Program-made: the position numbers and the translations under genes
NCBI GenBank assembly: GCA_003339415.1
Contig: PDHQ01000358.1
Location: forward strand, 1-32,067
Source of the DNA: Ophiocordyceps camponoti-saundersi (nom. inval.)
Lineage: Eukaryota > Ascomycota > Sordariomycetes > Hypocreales > Ophiocordycipitaceae
Length of the DNA stretch: 32,067 bases
Reading direction: 5' to 3'
Notes under the pieces: generated by a model
Told to the model about the DNA's origin: nothing
The model's database searches: none
The model's input: only the letters and a program-made list of their open reading frames with translations
Shown: piece by piece, positions 10,630 through 21,500 of the stretch
Layout: every line of letters starts with the position of its first letter
How positions within the stretch are numbered: position 1 is the stretch's first letter

Positions 10630-11500
10630 GTCCTACTTATAAAGCTTTCGGGATTATTAAGGGAAATTATAATAGTCCTAGGCTTTTCCCGAAACTAAGT
10701 AATATAATTAAGAGGGAGTATATATCTAAAGTTATTAAACGCCCCCGAGTTTCGGTATTCGGCTATCCTATTAAGGTAAGTAGCTAGAAAGGTTCGTAAA
10801 AGGCCTTACTACTAAGTTAAAAAGTTCGAGCGGTATTTTATAGGGTAGTCGATCTTTTACTATAAGTCCTATTAGCTTTTAGGTAAGGGGAAGGGTTTAA
10901 CTAGTTTTAGAGATAAAAGATCTGCGAATATAGTTAGATTATTATAATACGTAATTCCTATAATATATTTATAGTAGTTAAAGTTGCTAAAAGAGAGGCT
11001 ATAGTTATAGTTTAGTTTATACTAGGATCTAAGTTTAATTAATAGTAATATATTTCTAATATAGGTTTTATTAATAGCCGAAGAGTCTAGCTATAAGCTT
11101 TAAATATATATAGTAGGGGAGGATCGTATTATAGAATAAAGTCTTTTACGTTATATATAGGCATATAAGAGTATATACGTATATAAGGAGAAAGGATAAA
11201 GAAAAAGAAAAACTCGTAGGTAAAATTATAGTAAAATATATATATAAGGGGATATATTAGTAAAGATATAAGGGGATTATAAGATTATAGTAAGGACGAA
11301 TCGTAATTTCTAGTTATTTCGCTAAATATTATTTATATTTAATTTTACTTTATAAGAAGATATATTAAGTTTTATAGGAAATAAGCGTATATAGCTAAGT
11401 AAGCAGCTTATACTAGATATTATAGGGAGTATAAGCCCGATAATAGTATACGGCTAACGTTAGTAAAGTATATAAGACCGTAAGTAAGAAGGTTCGAGGG
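10630..11500 (-). pseudogene. Minus-strand coding-like relic, unidentified
   Basis: Right to left this frame contains A-I-N-K-T-Y near 11,070, S-N-F-N-Y-Y-K near 10,975, L-V-K-P-F-P-L-P-K-S near 10,885 and A-E-Y-R-N-S-G near 10,755. It has far fewer stops than the plus-strand frame over the same bases, which I first considered. It is in a different frame from the relic at 9,814-10,560, so the two are either separate genes or split by an indel near 10,600. No catalytic motif recognised. Confidence 0.35.
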
Positions 11501-12180
11501 GTTTATTTTTAGAAATATTTATTAAAAAATATAATTATATACCTAGGCGGGAGTATAACTAAAGTCTATATAAGAAAGAATAACGAATTAAAAGTATATT
11601 TAAATATATATATTAAAGAAAAGAAAGGAAGGATATATTACGCGTTTAGCGAGTATAGGGTAGGAGAAGTAAGTAGAGATAAGTATTATTTATTTATAGT
11701 AGCTTATAAAGGCGAGCGCCGGTAAGCCTAGTTAGAGTTTAATTTAGTATATATAAGGCAGGTTAAACTTATCGTCGACGTTATCCTTATATACTCTTAT
11801 TTTCTAAGAGCTATAATTTAATTCTTCTACTAAATTATCTAACTTTTCTTTTTTCTATTATATATATATATAGGGAAAAAAAATATAAAAAGCTATAAAG
11901 AGATAACTTTAGTATAGTAAGGGAACTAACAGATTAAGAAAGAAATAATAACTACGTTAAAAGAGGAGGGCGGTTATACTTATTTTAACCTAAAATAATA
12001 ATCTATATAGAATAAGGGGGGGGTCGTGCTAAATAGTGCTAGTAGCCGTACGAGTCGTGTCTTTAATAATAGGGCGTTAAGAATACTAAAATATATATTA
12101 TAAAACCCTATATAATTTCTTTAATACTTTTTTTTATAGGTATAAATACGGAAATATATATATATATTATAAATAGATAC
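11501..12180. other. Intergenic region with G8 tract; nothing coding recognised
   Basis: AT-rich DNA ending before family F copy A. A run of eight G occurs at 12016-12023, followed by a short stretch with retained TpG (GTCGTGCT and GTCGTGTC near 12,024-12,060). Short AT runs sit at 11,861-11,872 and 12,153-12,168. No RNA gene or domain seen. Confidence 0.4.
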
Positions 12181-12800
12181 TTTAGCGGCGGTAGCAGAGA
12201 CGATAAAGAAAGATATATATTAGCCTTACCTAGGGTAAAATAAAGGGCATAGAAACGGTTAAATTAAATAGTTCCGGAACCCTTTTTTTCCCTTTAGAGT
12301 TTATAACGATAGGAATATAAAAGGCGGTTAAGATAGGATAGAAATTATTATAATATTAGATATATAGTATAGATTAGTTTCCGTTAAGGGAGGAAGGAAT
12401 TAACTAATAATTAGTCCTTAACCTTATCTTTATAGCTATTTTAAAAGTCGTAAATCGTAAGTTAAGTCTTAAAGAGAACTTATAGTAAAACTCTACTAAA
12501 TAGAATTATAACTTTATTTTAAATACTAGAATTTAATACTATAAATTACTAATTTATGCACTTTTTTTATAATTTTCTATTTTCGGTAAAATAGTTCCCT
12601 TCTTCTTTTCCCTTATTCCTCTTATTTTTATATAGAAATCCGACTTCTTATCGCTTTCTCTATAGAGAATTACTATCTAACTTATCCTTAAAAAGCTAAA
12701 GATTACCCCTTATATTATCTAAAAGCTATAATTAAATAAGAAGTTACGCCCCTAAGGTATTTACTATACTCGCTAGGGGTGTCCTTTTTCCCGCACTAAA
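12181..12800 (+). repeat. Dispersed repeat family F, copy A
   Basis: About 0.6 kb shared with B, C and D in the same orientation. Order of anchors: TTTAGCGGCGGTAG at 12181; TTAAATTAAATAGTTCC box at 12259-12275; AAAAGGCGGTTAAGA near 12,320; TAGATTAGTTTCC near 12,372; CCTTAACCTTATCTTTATAGC near 12,417; a second AAAATAGTTCCCTT box near 12,587; TATAGAGAATTACTAT near 12,661; and AAGAAGTTACGCC near 12,740, then TCCTTTTTCCC. Copy D matches to the same right-hand point. It could be an LTR, a 3' untranslated region or a non-autonomous element; the ends are not defined by inverted repeats. Confidence 0.75.
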
Positions 12801-12859
12801 CTATAATATCGGATTCTAGGATTATTATAGTATTATCTTAGGTTAGTTATTATAAGCCG

Positions 12860-12883
12860 ATATATATATATATATATATATAT
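12860..12883. repeat. (AT)12 microsatellite
   Basis: Uninterrupted TA dinucleotide run between family F copies A and B. Confidence 0.88.
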
Positions 12884-12969
12884 TAAAGTTTAGTTTATTA
12901 TAAAGGAGGAAAGGAGTAAGCGCGTTAGTAAAGGAAGAATATATAGGGAGTAAGCGCAGAGTTATATAA

Positions 12970-12978
12970 GGGGGGGGG
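12970..12978 (+). other. G9 homopolymer
   Basis: Nine consecutive G about 100 bp before family F copy B. Comparable runs are G8 at 12016-12023 and G10 at 23959-23968. GG is not a RIP target, so such tracts survive intact. Confidence 0.85.
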
Positions 12979-13068
12979 AGTTTTTAGATAACGGTAGTTT
13001 TTAGAGATAAAAGTAAGGCTCTAGCTATAGTTAATTTTACGAGGTAGAAGTTATCTAGTAGAGGGCAG

Positions 13069-13550
13069 TTTAATAGCGGTAATAGTAATACCTAAGGAAG
13101 GTAAGCGCTATACGAATATAAAATACTAATAGAAGCTTACGCTAAGATAGATTAAATAGTTATCGGTACTTTTTTATCTCTTAATATTTTATATAGATAA
13201 GGGTAATAAAAGGCGCCTAAGATAGGATAGCGGTTATTATAAAGTATATAGTATTATTTAGTTTCCCTCGAGAAAGGAAGAATTAAGCTAGTTATTAGCC
13301 TTAAAGCTTATCTTTATAATATTCCTAAAAGTTATATATTATAAGTCGAGTATTAGAGAGGGCTTATAGGTAAAACTTTACTAAACGGAATTAGAGATTT
13401 ACTTTAAACCTTAGACTTTTATATAGCGAGTAAGTAAGTTAACTATTATTATAAAGTTTTAAAAGTTTAGTTAGATAGTTCCTATACCTTTATCTCTCCT
13501 TTTCCTATCTTTATATAGAAAATAAATATATTATCGCTTTTATAATAAAG
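13069..13550 (+). repeat. Dispersed repeat family F, copy B
   Basis: Matches copy A from the TTTAATAGCGG anchor through AAAAGGCGCC, TTTAGTTTCCCTCGAG near 13,258, ACTTTACTAAACGG near 13,375 and a second box at 13,470 (TTAGATAGTTCC) to the TCTTTATATAGAAAA segment at 13,509. The first box (GATTAAATAGTT) is at 13,150, giving 320 bp between boxes. The 3' part seen in A, C and D beyond TTTATATAGAAA is lost or replaced here. Confidence 0.68.
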
Positions 13551-13959
13551 GATACTAATAAAGCTTATTACCGTATATAGTATAGCTATATATCCTAATA
13601 TATATAAGTTAAAAATAACGGTTACGTAAAGGAGTATATAAATATTATAGGTATTTACTATAAAGTAAACTTAATTATATAGTTCTTATTTCGTAGCTAA
13701 AGTATATTTATAACTACTATTAAAATATATAGCTTTTAAGCTAATAATAAAAGAATTTTATACTATTACTTAGAAGTAATAATTATTACTATTTATATAA
13801 AAATATTATATTAATTATTAATATATTAACTATTAATATTTTTTTCGTTAATATTTTTATTATTAGTATATTCTTTTTATAGTTTATTAGTAGATATTTT
13901 ATTAATATCTAGTTATTTATTATAAGCGACTAAGGTTATAAAACGTCGCGTAAACGCTA
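13551..13959. other. Very AT-rich spacer; nothing recognised
   Basis: Among the most AT-rich stretches of the window, with T-rich runs around 13,830-13,920. No repeat copy or frame I can support. Confidence 0.4.
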
Positions 13960-14310
13960 TAGTAATTAAGTCTTAGTTAGGACTTAGATCTTTAAGGGGT
14001 AAGCTAGTTTTCTTCCTCTTATCGATTTCTACGGCTTTAATAGTAAGCTTCTTTATACGGGTAATCTAAGCACGGGCTTTCGTCTTCTCTTTTTAGGAAT
14101 CTTCTAATTCTTCTCGATCTATCTGCTATTACTTTACCCTTTTAGTATAGAAATTTCTCGGTATTATATTCTTTATTTTATAAACCTAGCGGGCTTTTCG
14201 TAATATTATAGGTAAGTATAATAGCTCGCTTAATATAGAGCGTTATTTAGGCGAAAGAAAGATAAATTAGCGTTAGTCTTTTAGTATTTTTATAATAAGG
14301 GGAGGTATAG
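13960..14310 (-). pseudogene. Minus-strand coding-like relic, charged
   Basis: From about 14,310 leftward a minus-strand frame reads I-I-K-I-L-K-D, then I-I-P-R-N-F-Y-T-K-R near 14,160, D-R-E-E-L-E-D near 14,112, K-L-T-I-K-A-V-E-I-D-K-R near 14,035 and S-L-P-L-K-D-L near 13,995. Composition is rich in Lys, Arg and Glu, and stops are TAA/TAG at plausible Gln sites. The opposite strand reads as Leu/Phe/Ser-rich, typical of an antisense frame. No domain recognised; only about 115 codons are visible. Confidence 0.4.
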
Positions 14311-14690
14311 GAATAAAGGATATATTAGGTAGTAAGTATATATAAGTTAGGGGGTAATATTATATATATATAAGTATTTATTATAGTAAAATATTTTATA
14401 AGAAAGTATATTAAGGTTTACGCGTAAAATTATATTAGGGTAATAAAAATAAATATTATTTATTATTAAGATTATAATTATAATACGAGGATAATAATAG
14501 AGAGGCGAAATATAAAAGGGAGAACGAAGGAATATACTAGAAGGAAAACGAAAATAAAAGGGAATACGTAATAAGGTAAGGGTAGTATAAAATATTAAGA
14601 TTACTATATAGAGTTTTATCTAATTAGAATACGGGTTTATAACTAGCTCTTATATATATATATATAGTAATTAGAGAGAGAATTAGTAAT
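14311..14690. other. Spacer; nothing recognised
   Basis: A/G-rich on the plus strand, with (TA)n near 14,362-14,370 and 14,650-14,666. No gene or dispersed repeat seen. Confidence 0.4.
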
Positions 14691-14774
14691 ATTATAAGTA
14701 GGGAAGATTATAAGTTATATTATAACTAGGGAAAACTATAAGTTATACTATAAGTAGGAAAGATTAGGATATAA
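14691..14774 (+). repeat. 28-bp tandem repeat, three units
   Basis: Three 28-bp units at 14691-14718, 14719-14746 and 14747-14774, built on the pattern A-T/C-TATAA(G/C)TAGG(G)AAGATTATAAGTTAT. They differ by a few transitions. It is a small local minisatellite unrelated to the 36-bp family. Confidence 0.75.
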
Positions 14775-15009
14775 CTTATAAATTTATAATAGAATAAAAA
14801 GAGAGATAGGTAGTAAGGCGAGCGTATATAGGGTATACTAAGGAAGAGAGATAGCAATATTAAGAAGAAATAATAAGTATAAGAGTGCGTAAGTATAGAT
14901 TATAAAAAATACCTTTAAGGATTATATTAATAGTAAACTAATAAACTATAGTTAAGGAGTTATTAGGTATTTTATAATAATAGTAGTAGAGATCCTTAAA
15001 GGGGAAACC

Positions 15010-15555
15010 GTATTAGCCTTATATAGGGAGCTATTAGAGGCTTATATAAAATTTAATTAAATAGTCTCTTAACCTTTTTTTTTATTCTAAGAGATCTAAG
15101 TATTAGGATATAAAAGGCGGTTAAGAGAGGATAAGGACTATAACTAAGTATAAAGCGTAGATTAGTTTCCCTTAGGCTAAGAGAGAGGAAGGAATTAATA
15201 AAGAATTAGCCCTTAACCTTATCTTAATAGCTATTAAAAAAGTCGTTAATCGTAAGTTATATCTTAGAGAGGAGTTATAATAAAACTCTAGTAAATAGAA
15301 TTATAGCTTTTTTTTTAAATATTACACTTTTATACGATAAATTACTAATTAAAACTCTATTTTTAAAGTTTTAAATACTTTATTAAATAGTTCTCTTTTC
15401 TTTTTTCTTATTTCTTTTATCTTTATATAGAAAATCGCCTTCTTATTATTTTCCCGATAGAGAATTTCAATCTAGCTTATCCCCTTATAGCTAGAGATCC
15501 CCCTTATACTAGTTAAAAACTACGGTTACCTAGGATTAGGAGTTACGGTTCTTCG
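15010..15555 (+). repeat. Dispersed repeat family F, copy C
   Basis: Aligns with A and D: first box TTTAATTAAATAGT at 15,053; AAAAGGCGGTTAAGA at 15,114; TAGATTAGTTTCCC near 15,161; CCTTAACCTTATCTT at 15,211; second box TATTAAATAGTTCTC at 15,381; GATAGAGAATTTCAATC near 15,452; and TAGCTAGAGATCCCCC near 15,487. Boxes are about 328 bp apart. The far end, after TTAGTTAAAAACT, diverges from A and D and seems to keep only a GGAGTTACGG remnant. Confidence 0.72.
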
Positions 15556-15619
15556 TATATAGGTATCTAGCTATTTACTTACTTAATTATATTACTTTAA
15601 TACGCTATAAATAGCGAAG

Positions 15620-16020
15620 CTTATTTAAGCTCCTTTTTAAAATAGCTATAATTATATAATAGAAAGTTCTCTTTAATCTTAATTTTTACTCTAAATTTAC
15701 GATATCTTTATACCTTTAGCTATTAAATATATCTATTATAAGAAACGTTCTTTATAATTAATAAGATCCCGTTAACTAAAGAGCATATCTTAGTTATCTA
15801 GCTTAGATATTTTTCTTCTACTTAATACCTATCTTAGATTCTATCTATTCGACGAAATATATTCCTATAAATATTATATATATAATTAATAAGATACTTT
15901 CTACTAAGAGGATAATAATTTCTAACTATCCTCTACTAAGATAAAGTAATAGCTTTTAACTATTAAACTCCTTAACTTAAATATACCTACTAACGTTTAA
16001 ATAAATATTATAATAACCTA
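15620..16020 (-). pseudogene. Coding-like relic, strand uncertain (minus preferred)
   Basis: A minus-strand frame gives R-N-I-F-R-R-I-D-R-I near 15,855, V-E-E-K-Y-L-S near 15,815, S-L-V-N-G-I near 15,775 and R-Y-R-K-F-R-V-K-I-K near 15,695. A plus-strand frame covering 15,775-16,410 is also fairly open, so strand is not settled. I prefer minus because of its charged composition. It follows family F copy C and precedes another minus-strand relic. No family recognised. Confidence 0.3.
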
Positions 16021-16639
16021 GTAAGACGCTTACTCTAAACCTAAGTATAGAGGAAGAATATACTAATAAGAGGCTATAGTATCTAGCTACCGTAGCTTTA
16101 TAAACTATTACTAGTATATAACTAAAGCTTACTAAGGTATTACTAGTTAATACGAACCTATTATTACTAATAACTATTAACTATTACCTTATAAAAAACT
16201 ACTAAGCTTAAATAAATAATTACTTTAGAAACGCTTAACTTTAGCAATAGTTAACTTAGAGATAATAAGGATATAATAATATATAAGTAATACGCTTATT
16301 TAAAGAAAAAATATTAAGGCTATCGCCTAAGTTACGATATATTAACGTTTATTAGTATTAACTAGGAGGGGAGATTTAAGAAAAATAATATTAAGATTAC
16401 TTAGATCTAAATTTCCGATATAGTTAGAGATAGTTTTATAAAACTTTTTTAAAAATAATTATCTAGGGAGTTTAAAACCGAACTTATACTCGGAGGCAAA
16501 GTTATCTAACTCTTAGTTATTAATATATTTCTTTTTTATTATTATATTTTTTTTTTTTATTTTTACTTATATTTTATATTATTATTTGCGTAAGTATTAT
16601 TTTTATATTTATTATATACTATCCTTTATATAAAGGAGA
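16021..16639. other. AT-rich stretch, no firm gene
   Basis: Frame-like reading is possible on the plus strand up to about 16,410. 16,510-16,620 is extremely T-rich and would read as a run of Phe, Tyr and Leu, which I take as composition, not a membrane segment. No repeat copy seen. Confidence 0.35.
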
Positions 16640-17050
16640 AGTTACCTCCTAAACTAATATCTTTTCTCCGCGTTTACCTAAGCTTGCTAGGCCGTAGTTA
16701 AAGTAAAAGGGTACGGTATACCCCCCGGCTACTATATAGAGTGCTTAAGATACTCCGGCGAGAGGAGACTAACTTACCTATTCGGAGGCTCGGGGGAATA
16801 CTCGAGTTTTATAATCTCTCTATCTTTCGTAATATTATCGTTATCGGCGATTATATTAGCAAGCTATACTATTATTCTAGCTACTTTTATTAGACGCTAG
16901 AAAGAATATTATCGCCTAAAGCTAGCTTATAAATAGCTTATATAAGCGCTATATTAGAAGCTAGGAAGCGATATATAATATTAGAATAGATATACTCTAG
17001 TTTTCAGATAGCTATATTTCTAATAAGGCGTAGTATTCTAATTATTATAA
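16640..17050 (-). pseudogene. Minus-strand coding-like relic, unidentified
   Basis: One minus-strand frame runs from about 17,040 to 16,640. It contains S-Y-L-K-T-R near 17,005, a long hydrophobic/aromatic stretch, I-A-D-N-D-N-I-T-K-D-R-E near 16,830, L-E-Y-S-P-E-P-P-N-R near 16,795, L-L-S-P-E-Y-L-K-H near 16,765 and V-N-A-E-K-R-Y near 16,680. The Pro- and acid-containing middle looks like real protein. The opposite strand is also moderately open. Stops are TAA/TAG. No domain recognised. Confidence 0.38.
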
Positions 17051-17388
17051 CTTTATATAACTAAGGCCTTAAAATATATATAGCTATATATAATTTAAAT
17101 AGCTACTAGCTAAGTAAATATAATAGTCTTAGTTAGAAGAATAATATTTCTTATAAGTAGCGTAAGTGCTTATTATTCTAATATCTATAAAAGAAGAAAA
17201 ATATATTATTTTAGGTTATATATAAAATCCGTAAGCGAATACTTATATTAATACTAAAAGCGTTTATTATAGCTAATATTAGCGCGTATATAATTAAAAT
17301 TTTAAGGAGGCGATAACGCCTTTTTAGTACGCTATAATCGAGGGTAGAAAAAAATTCTATATTTCTTTTCTTATAAAAGAATCTATAT

Positions 17389-17458
17389 AAGAAAAAAAAA
17401 AGAGGAAGAGGATAAAGAAAGAAGGAAGAAGAAAAGAGAGAGAGGAAGAGAAGAGGGC
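17389..17458 (+). other. About 70-base polypurine tract
   Basis: Almost pure A/G with a single T (GGATAAAG). It lies about 50 bp upstream of the first 36-bp repeat array. A shorter A/G tract at about 24,827-24,872 lies inside the other copy of the array-bearing element. Such tracts can form triplexes or nucleosome-poor DNA; here this is only a compositional observation. Confidence 0.7.
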
Positions 17459-17510
17459 GTTTTATACCCTACCTAGATAACTTATCTAGCATAACTAGTT
17501 TAATAGGTAT

Positions 17511-17853
17511 AAAAAAGCAGTAAACGGTAACGGGTTTATTTACTAGGGGATAAGAAAAGTAGTAAATAGGTTTATCTTAAGAATAATAGTTAACGAGTTT
17601 ATACCTTATAGGATAAGAATAGCAGTTAATAGTTTTATTCCTTAGGGGAGAAGAATAGTATTTAACGAGTTTATCCCTTAGGGGATAAGAATAGTAGTTA
17701 ACGGTTTTATACCTTAAAAGATAAGAATAGTATTTAATAAGTTTATCCCTTAGGGGAGAAGAATAGTATTTAAGAGGTTTATCCCTTAGTAAATAAGATA
17801 AGTAATTAATAAGTTTATCCCTTAGGGGATAAGATAAGTAATTAATAAGTTTC
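17511..17853 (+). repeat. 36-bp minisatellite, array I (head of element G1)
   Basis: About nine degenerate units of the same 36-bp repeat as the right-hand satellite: AAGAATAGTATTTAACGAG followed by TTTATCCCTTAGGGGAT. Units vary at the TTAACGAG/TTAATAAG position and in the palindromic core. The first unit has a small insertion. The array ends in GTTTCTAT at 17,850, the same end sequence as array II at 24,381, showing that both are parts of one larger element. Confidence 0.88.
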
Positions 17854-18560
17854 TATTATGCTAATATTACTACTTAGTACTAAATACTAGCGCGGTAAAT
17901 AGGTAAATATAGGAGATATAAAAGTATTATTCGGATAAATTTACCTAAACGGTTAAGCGATATAATAACTAAGACTATACGTCCCTTAGCCTATATATAG
18001 ATATTATATTATAATACGTTTTATAATAATATTTTATAAATTATATTTAAATATAGGAACTCCTAAAAATATTACGATATATAAGGAGCTATTTTAGAGC
18101 TATCTAGGTAATAAGTTTATAATTAAGCTTACGAAGGAATATAAGTATAACTATAAAACCCTCGTAAAGGAACTAAAGGATAATTTAAGATTTCTCTTAT
18201 AGAAAAAGTAATAGAGAGTTATTATAGACTAAGCTAAGAATATAAAAAATATATAAAGTTAAAGTAAGTGGAATTTTTATTAGCTAAGGATAATAGTAGC
18301 TAATTAATCTCTTTTTAATAGCTAAGGGAGAATATTACTAGCTATAGAAGAAATATAGCGGCTATTAACTAAGATACTGTTAGTAAATTCGTTTTTAGGT
18401 TTATTATCTACTTAGCTAATTACGCTATAAGAGATAAGATATACTAAGAAATCGTCCTTAGACTTATTTTAGTTTATTAAGTTTATCGGCTACCTTAAAA
18501 CGGACTATCGTAAAACTTTAAAAAAGGGGTATTAACGAAGGTATAATAGCTAGCGTTATC
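17854..18560 (+). pseudogene. Element G1 body, coding-like relic
   Basis: Matches 24,385-24,766 and 25,755-26,040 in the same orientation. The first 120 bp (ATTAGTACTAAATACTAGCG and TAAGACTATACG anchors) look non-coding. A frame from about 18,060 gives Y-K-E-L-F and Y-L-G-N-K-F-I-I-K-L, with N-K-F-I in the second copy. After a junction near 18,240, a frame gives L-A-K-D-N-S, A-I-N-stop-D-T-V-S-K-F and Y-L-A-N-Y-A-I-R-D-K-I-Y, paralleled in copy 2 by L-A-K-D-N-S-N, G-I-N-stop-E-I-I-S-K-L and L-A-N-Y-A-K-R-N-K-I-Y. The parallel supports a real protein, but I know no family that fits. Confidence 0.55.
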
Positions 18561-18589
18561 CGGATTTCGGTTTCTTAAGCTAATATACC

Positions 18590-21500
18590 GTAAGTATAGG
18601 ATAAAGTAAACGATAAATTCGAATCCCTCGTCTTTATAATTATATACGCCGGTAAGCTAATAATATACTAATATAGTTCCGTGCTTTTAAAAATACTAAA
18701 TAGGATTAACCTTAAAAGAATAGTTTTTAGGGATTATCTTAAAAAGTTCTATTAAGCGGAAGATAGATAGTAATCCTCTAACTTAGATAACTAGCTTCTA
18801 TAAGGGAAAGTACCCCCCTCCGTTAAAACTACTACCCTCCTAACTAGGGAGGAATTTAACGCCGAATTAAATAAGAATTAGGTTTTAAGTATTAGAACCC
18901 TTAATTAAATAGTTTTAAAAAGTTATATATCTTTTAGTAACTAAACTAATAAAGTAATTATTAGGGATAGTCTCCTCGATATTTAGACTAAGCTAAAAAA
19001 ACCACCCTTAAAATTTAGCTCCCTTAAATTACTAAAGTAAAAAAAGCCCTTTATATTAAAGCTATCTTACGGTTATTATATAAGCTTTAAATACCCGTAA
19101 CCTTTCTTACTTAATATTTATAGGGAGGAAGGGGAAGGTATTTTAGTTTAGATAGTATACTTAAACGAAAGTACGATAACTCTTCTTTATTTTAACTTCT
19201 TTACTAGACCCTAATACTTATAATAAATTACTTTACTTTAATTCTAGGACCTTTTAAGCCTGCTCCTTAATATTAGGCTACTTATTACCCTCTCTAAGCT
19301 CTAAACCGTCGTCTAGGAATAGATTCGGTATATCCTTAATTAAGTAAGGCGTAACTTAAGGATTTAGATAGTCCTTATATATAATAGAGTTAGTAAAAAT
19401 ATCCTAGCTACCGATAAAGTAACTTACTATCTATAAGGCCTTACTAATCTCTGCCCTATAAGCGTACTTAGAGTACTAACGCTAATTATAAGTAGCCGCC
19501 CTAGTACTATTTTAAATATAATTAGAATAACTATAACCCCCTTAGCTATATATCGAAATATACTTATAAAATAGCGTTAATATATATTTCCTATAGTAGG
19601 TAATAGTTATTATTTATAATTATAGGTAATAAGTATATAACCTTAGGTTACGTTAACTAAAAATTAAGATAAGAAGAGCTTTATAGTATTTAGGGCGTTT
19701 CCCTTAAATTAAATAGTTAAAAAAGAAGCCCTCTAAGTGCGCGATCTTAGTTAGGATATAAGTAACTCGGGGTTCCCTTAGCGTCTTCTCCTAGTACTCT
19801 CTCTCTCTAGCCCTAATAAAGTAATAAAGAAAGAACTTAAGAGGAGACGTAGTACTTATTTCTATCTTAATAAAAGCCGGGGCTTCTTAAGGAACTTTCT
19901 TACGGAAAGCTATCTTAATAAATATAAGAACGCTAAAATGCCCGATATTAACGCCTCCCTTATACTAAATTTTAAGGTAGGCGTAAATCTAGGTAGAGAA
20001 AATTAGTCTTAATATCCGGAATTATTTAATTAAAATACTTACGTATATATATTTAAAGTAAGGAAGAGTTTTTAGCACTATACGGCCTTACTAGCCTAGG
20101 CTTAATAGGACGCTTATATTTTCGGTATCTAACTTATATAAGATAAGGTTATAAACGTTAGGGAGACGTTTCTTTTTCTCCTCGATTATCTCCTTTTCCG
20201 TTAACTTAGGCGCTATTACGATTAAAGATTCTTATTACTATTAACGCGTTTAAGTTAAGTAGGTAAAGAAAGAAAAAAAAGAGAGGAAGAGGACGAGGGC
20301 GATATAAATAGCGAGCTAATAATTATTTATTCCTAATTAGGAAGGAGCCCTCCCCGCTCTTCCCTTCGCGATATCGTAGTATTAACCGAAGTATAAAGTA
20401 GTAAGCTTAAGAACTAAGGTAGCGAATAATAATAAAATAAGGTAACGCGTTTTTCCTCTTTTCTTACGCGCACCCTCTTTTTCCTTTAAACTAACTATTT
20501 ATTTAATAACTAAGCTATACTTAGCGTACTATTATTATAACTAAAATATATTATAAATTTAGCAGACCTAGATTATAAGCTTAGTAAGGAAGTAGACTTT
20601 AAACCGGAAAGGTTATTTTTTAGCGAACGAAATAATAAGTTTACTATTACGGCGATACTTTATAGTAGAGTAACGATAAGGCCTATATCGCCTAATCTCC
20701 CTTTCTTAGCGGTAACTTCCGAGCTCGCGCGAACCCTTAAGTATAAATAGCCCCCTTAGTTTATAAAATAAATAGTTTAGCTAAAGGAACGCGTTAAGCT
20801 TTTTATAGATACGATTAAATACTTATATATATTTTAAGCTAGTAAGGAGATTACTAATATTATCCTATTTAATAATATCTAAGATTAAAGTAGCTATATA
20901 GATAATATAAGGCGTTTTATTTTTAGAGTATAGAGATAATTATAAGTAATTAGCTTTAAGCTAGGAGTTATAATAAAAATCTTAAATAAGGGAATCTAGG
21001 ATAAAGTGCACCTATTTATAATTCCTATAATAATTACGATACCTATTACCGTAAATAAGATTACTAATATATTATTTAAGAAGAAAATCTATTATATCGT
21101 GCTTAAGTTTAACCTTAAGTAGGAAGCAAATAGTTACCCCTTTCTAGGTAGTATAGTTAATTTTAGAGCGGATAGGACCGATATTAGGTATTATTAAGGT
21201 AGCTTTTTTTAAGATTAGTAAGCCTAAGTACTCTATTTTTTTAACTTAATAGAGCCGGGGCGAGTGCCTTAATCGAAAAAGGTAATAGCTATATAGAGAG
21301 ATATCTTAAGCGAGTTTTAAAGGGACTGCCCCTTTAATTTTATCGTTATTCCTAAAACGCGATAGAAAGGAGAGTACGAATACGGATACCTAGCCCTTTC
21401 TATACTATAATATTAAGCCCGTAGCTTTATCGGTCTTAAACTTAATATATATATTAATAGCTTATCGAATAAGCGAGGATTAAGCGTTAAATAGTTTAGA

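Noticed and set aside
10720..11860. Plus-strand coding frame over the region
   Set aside because: It has about 45 stops in 380 codons and a Lys/Arg-heavy, unconvincing sequence. The minus-strand frame over much of the same bases is clearly more open.
15775..17317. One long plus-strand gene with a membrane segment
   Set aside because: The supposed membrane segment is a T-rich spacer (16,510-16,620), and minus-strand frames at both ends have better composition.
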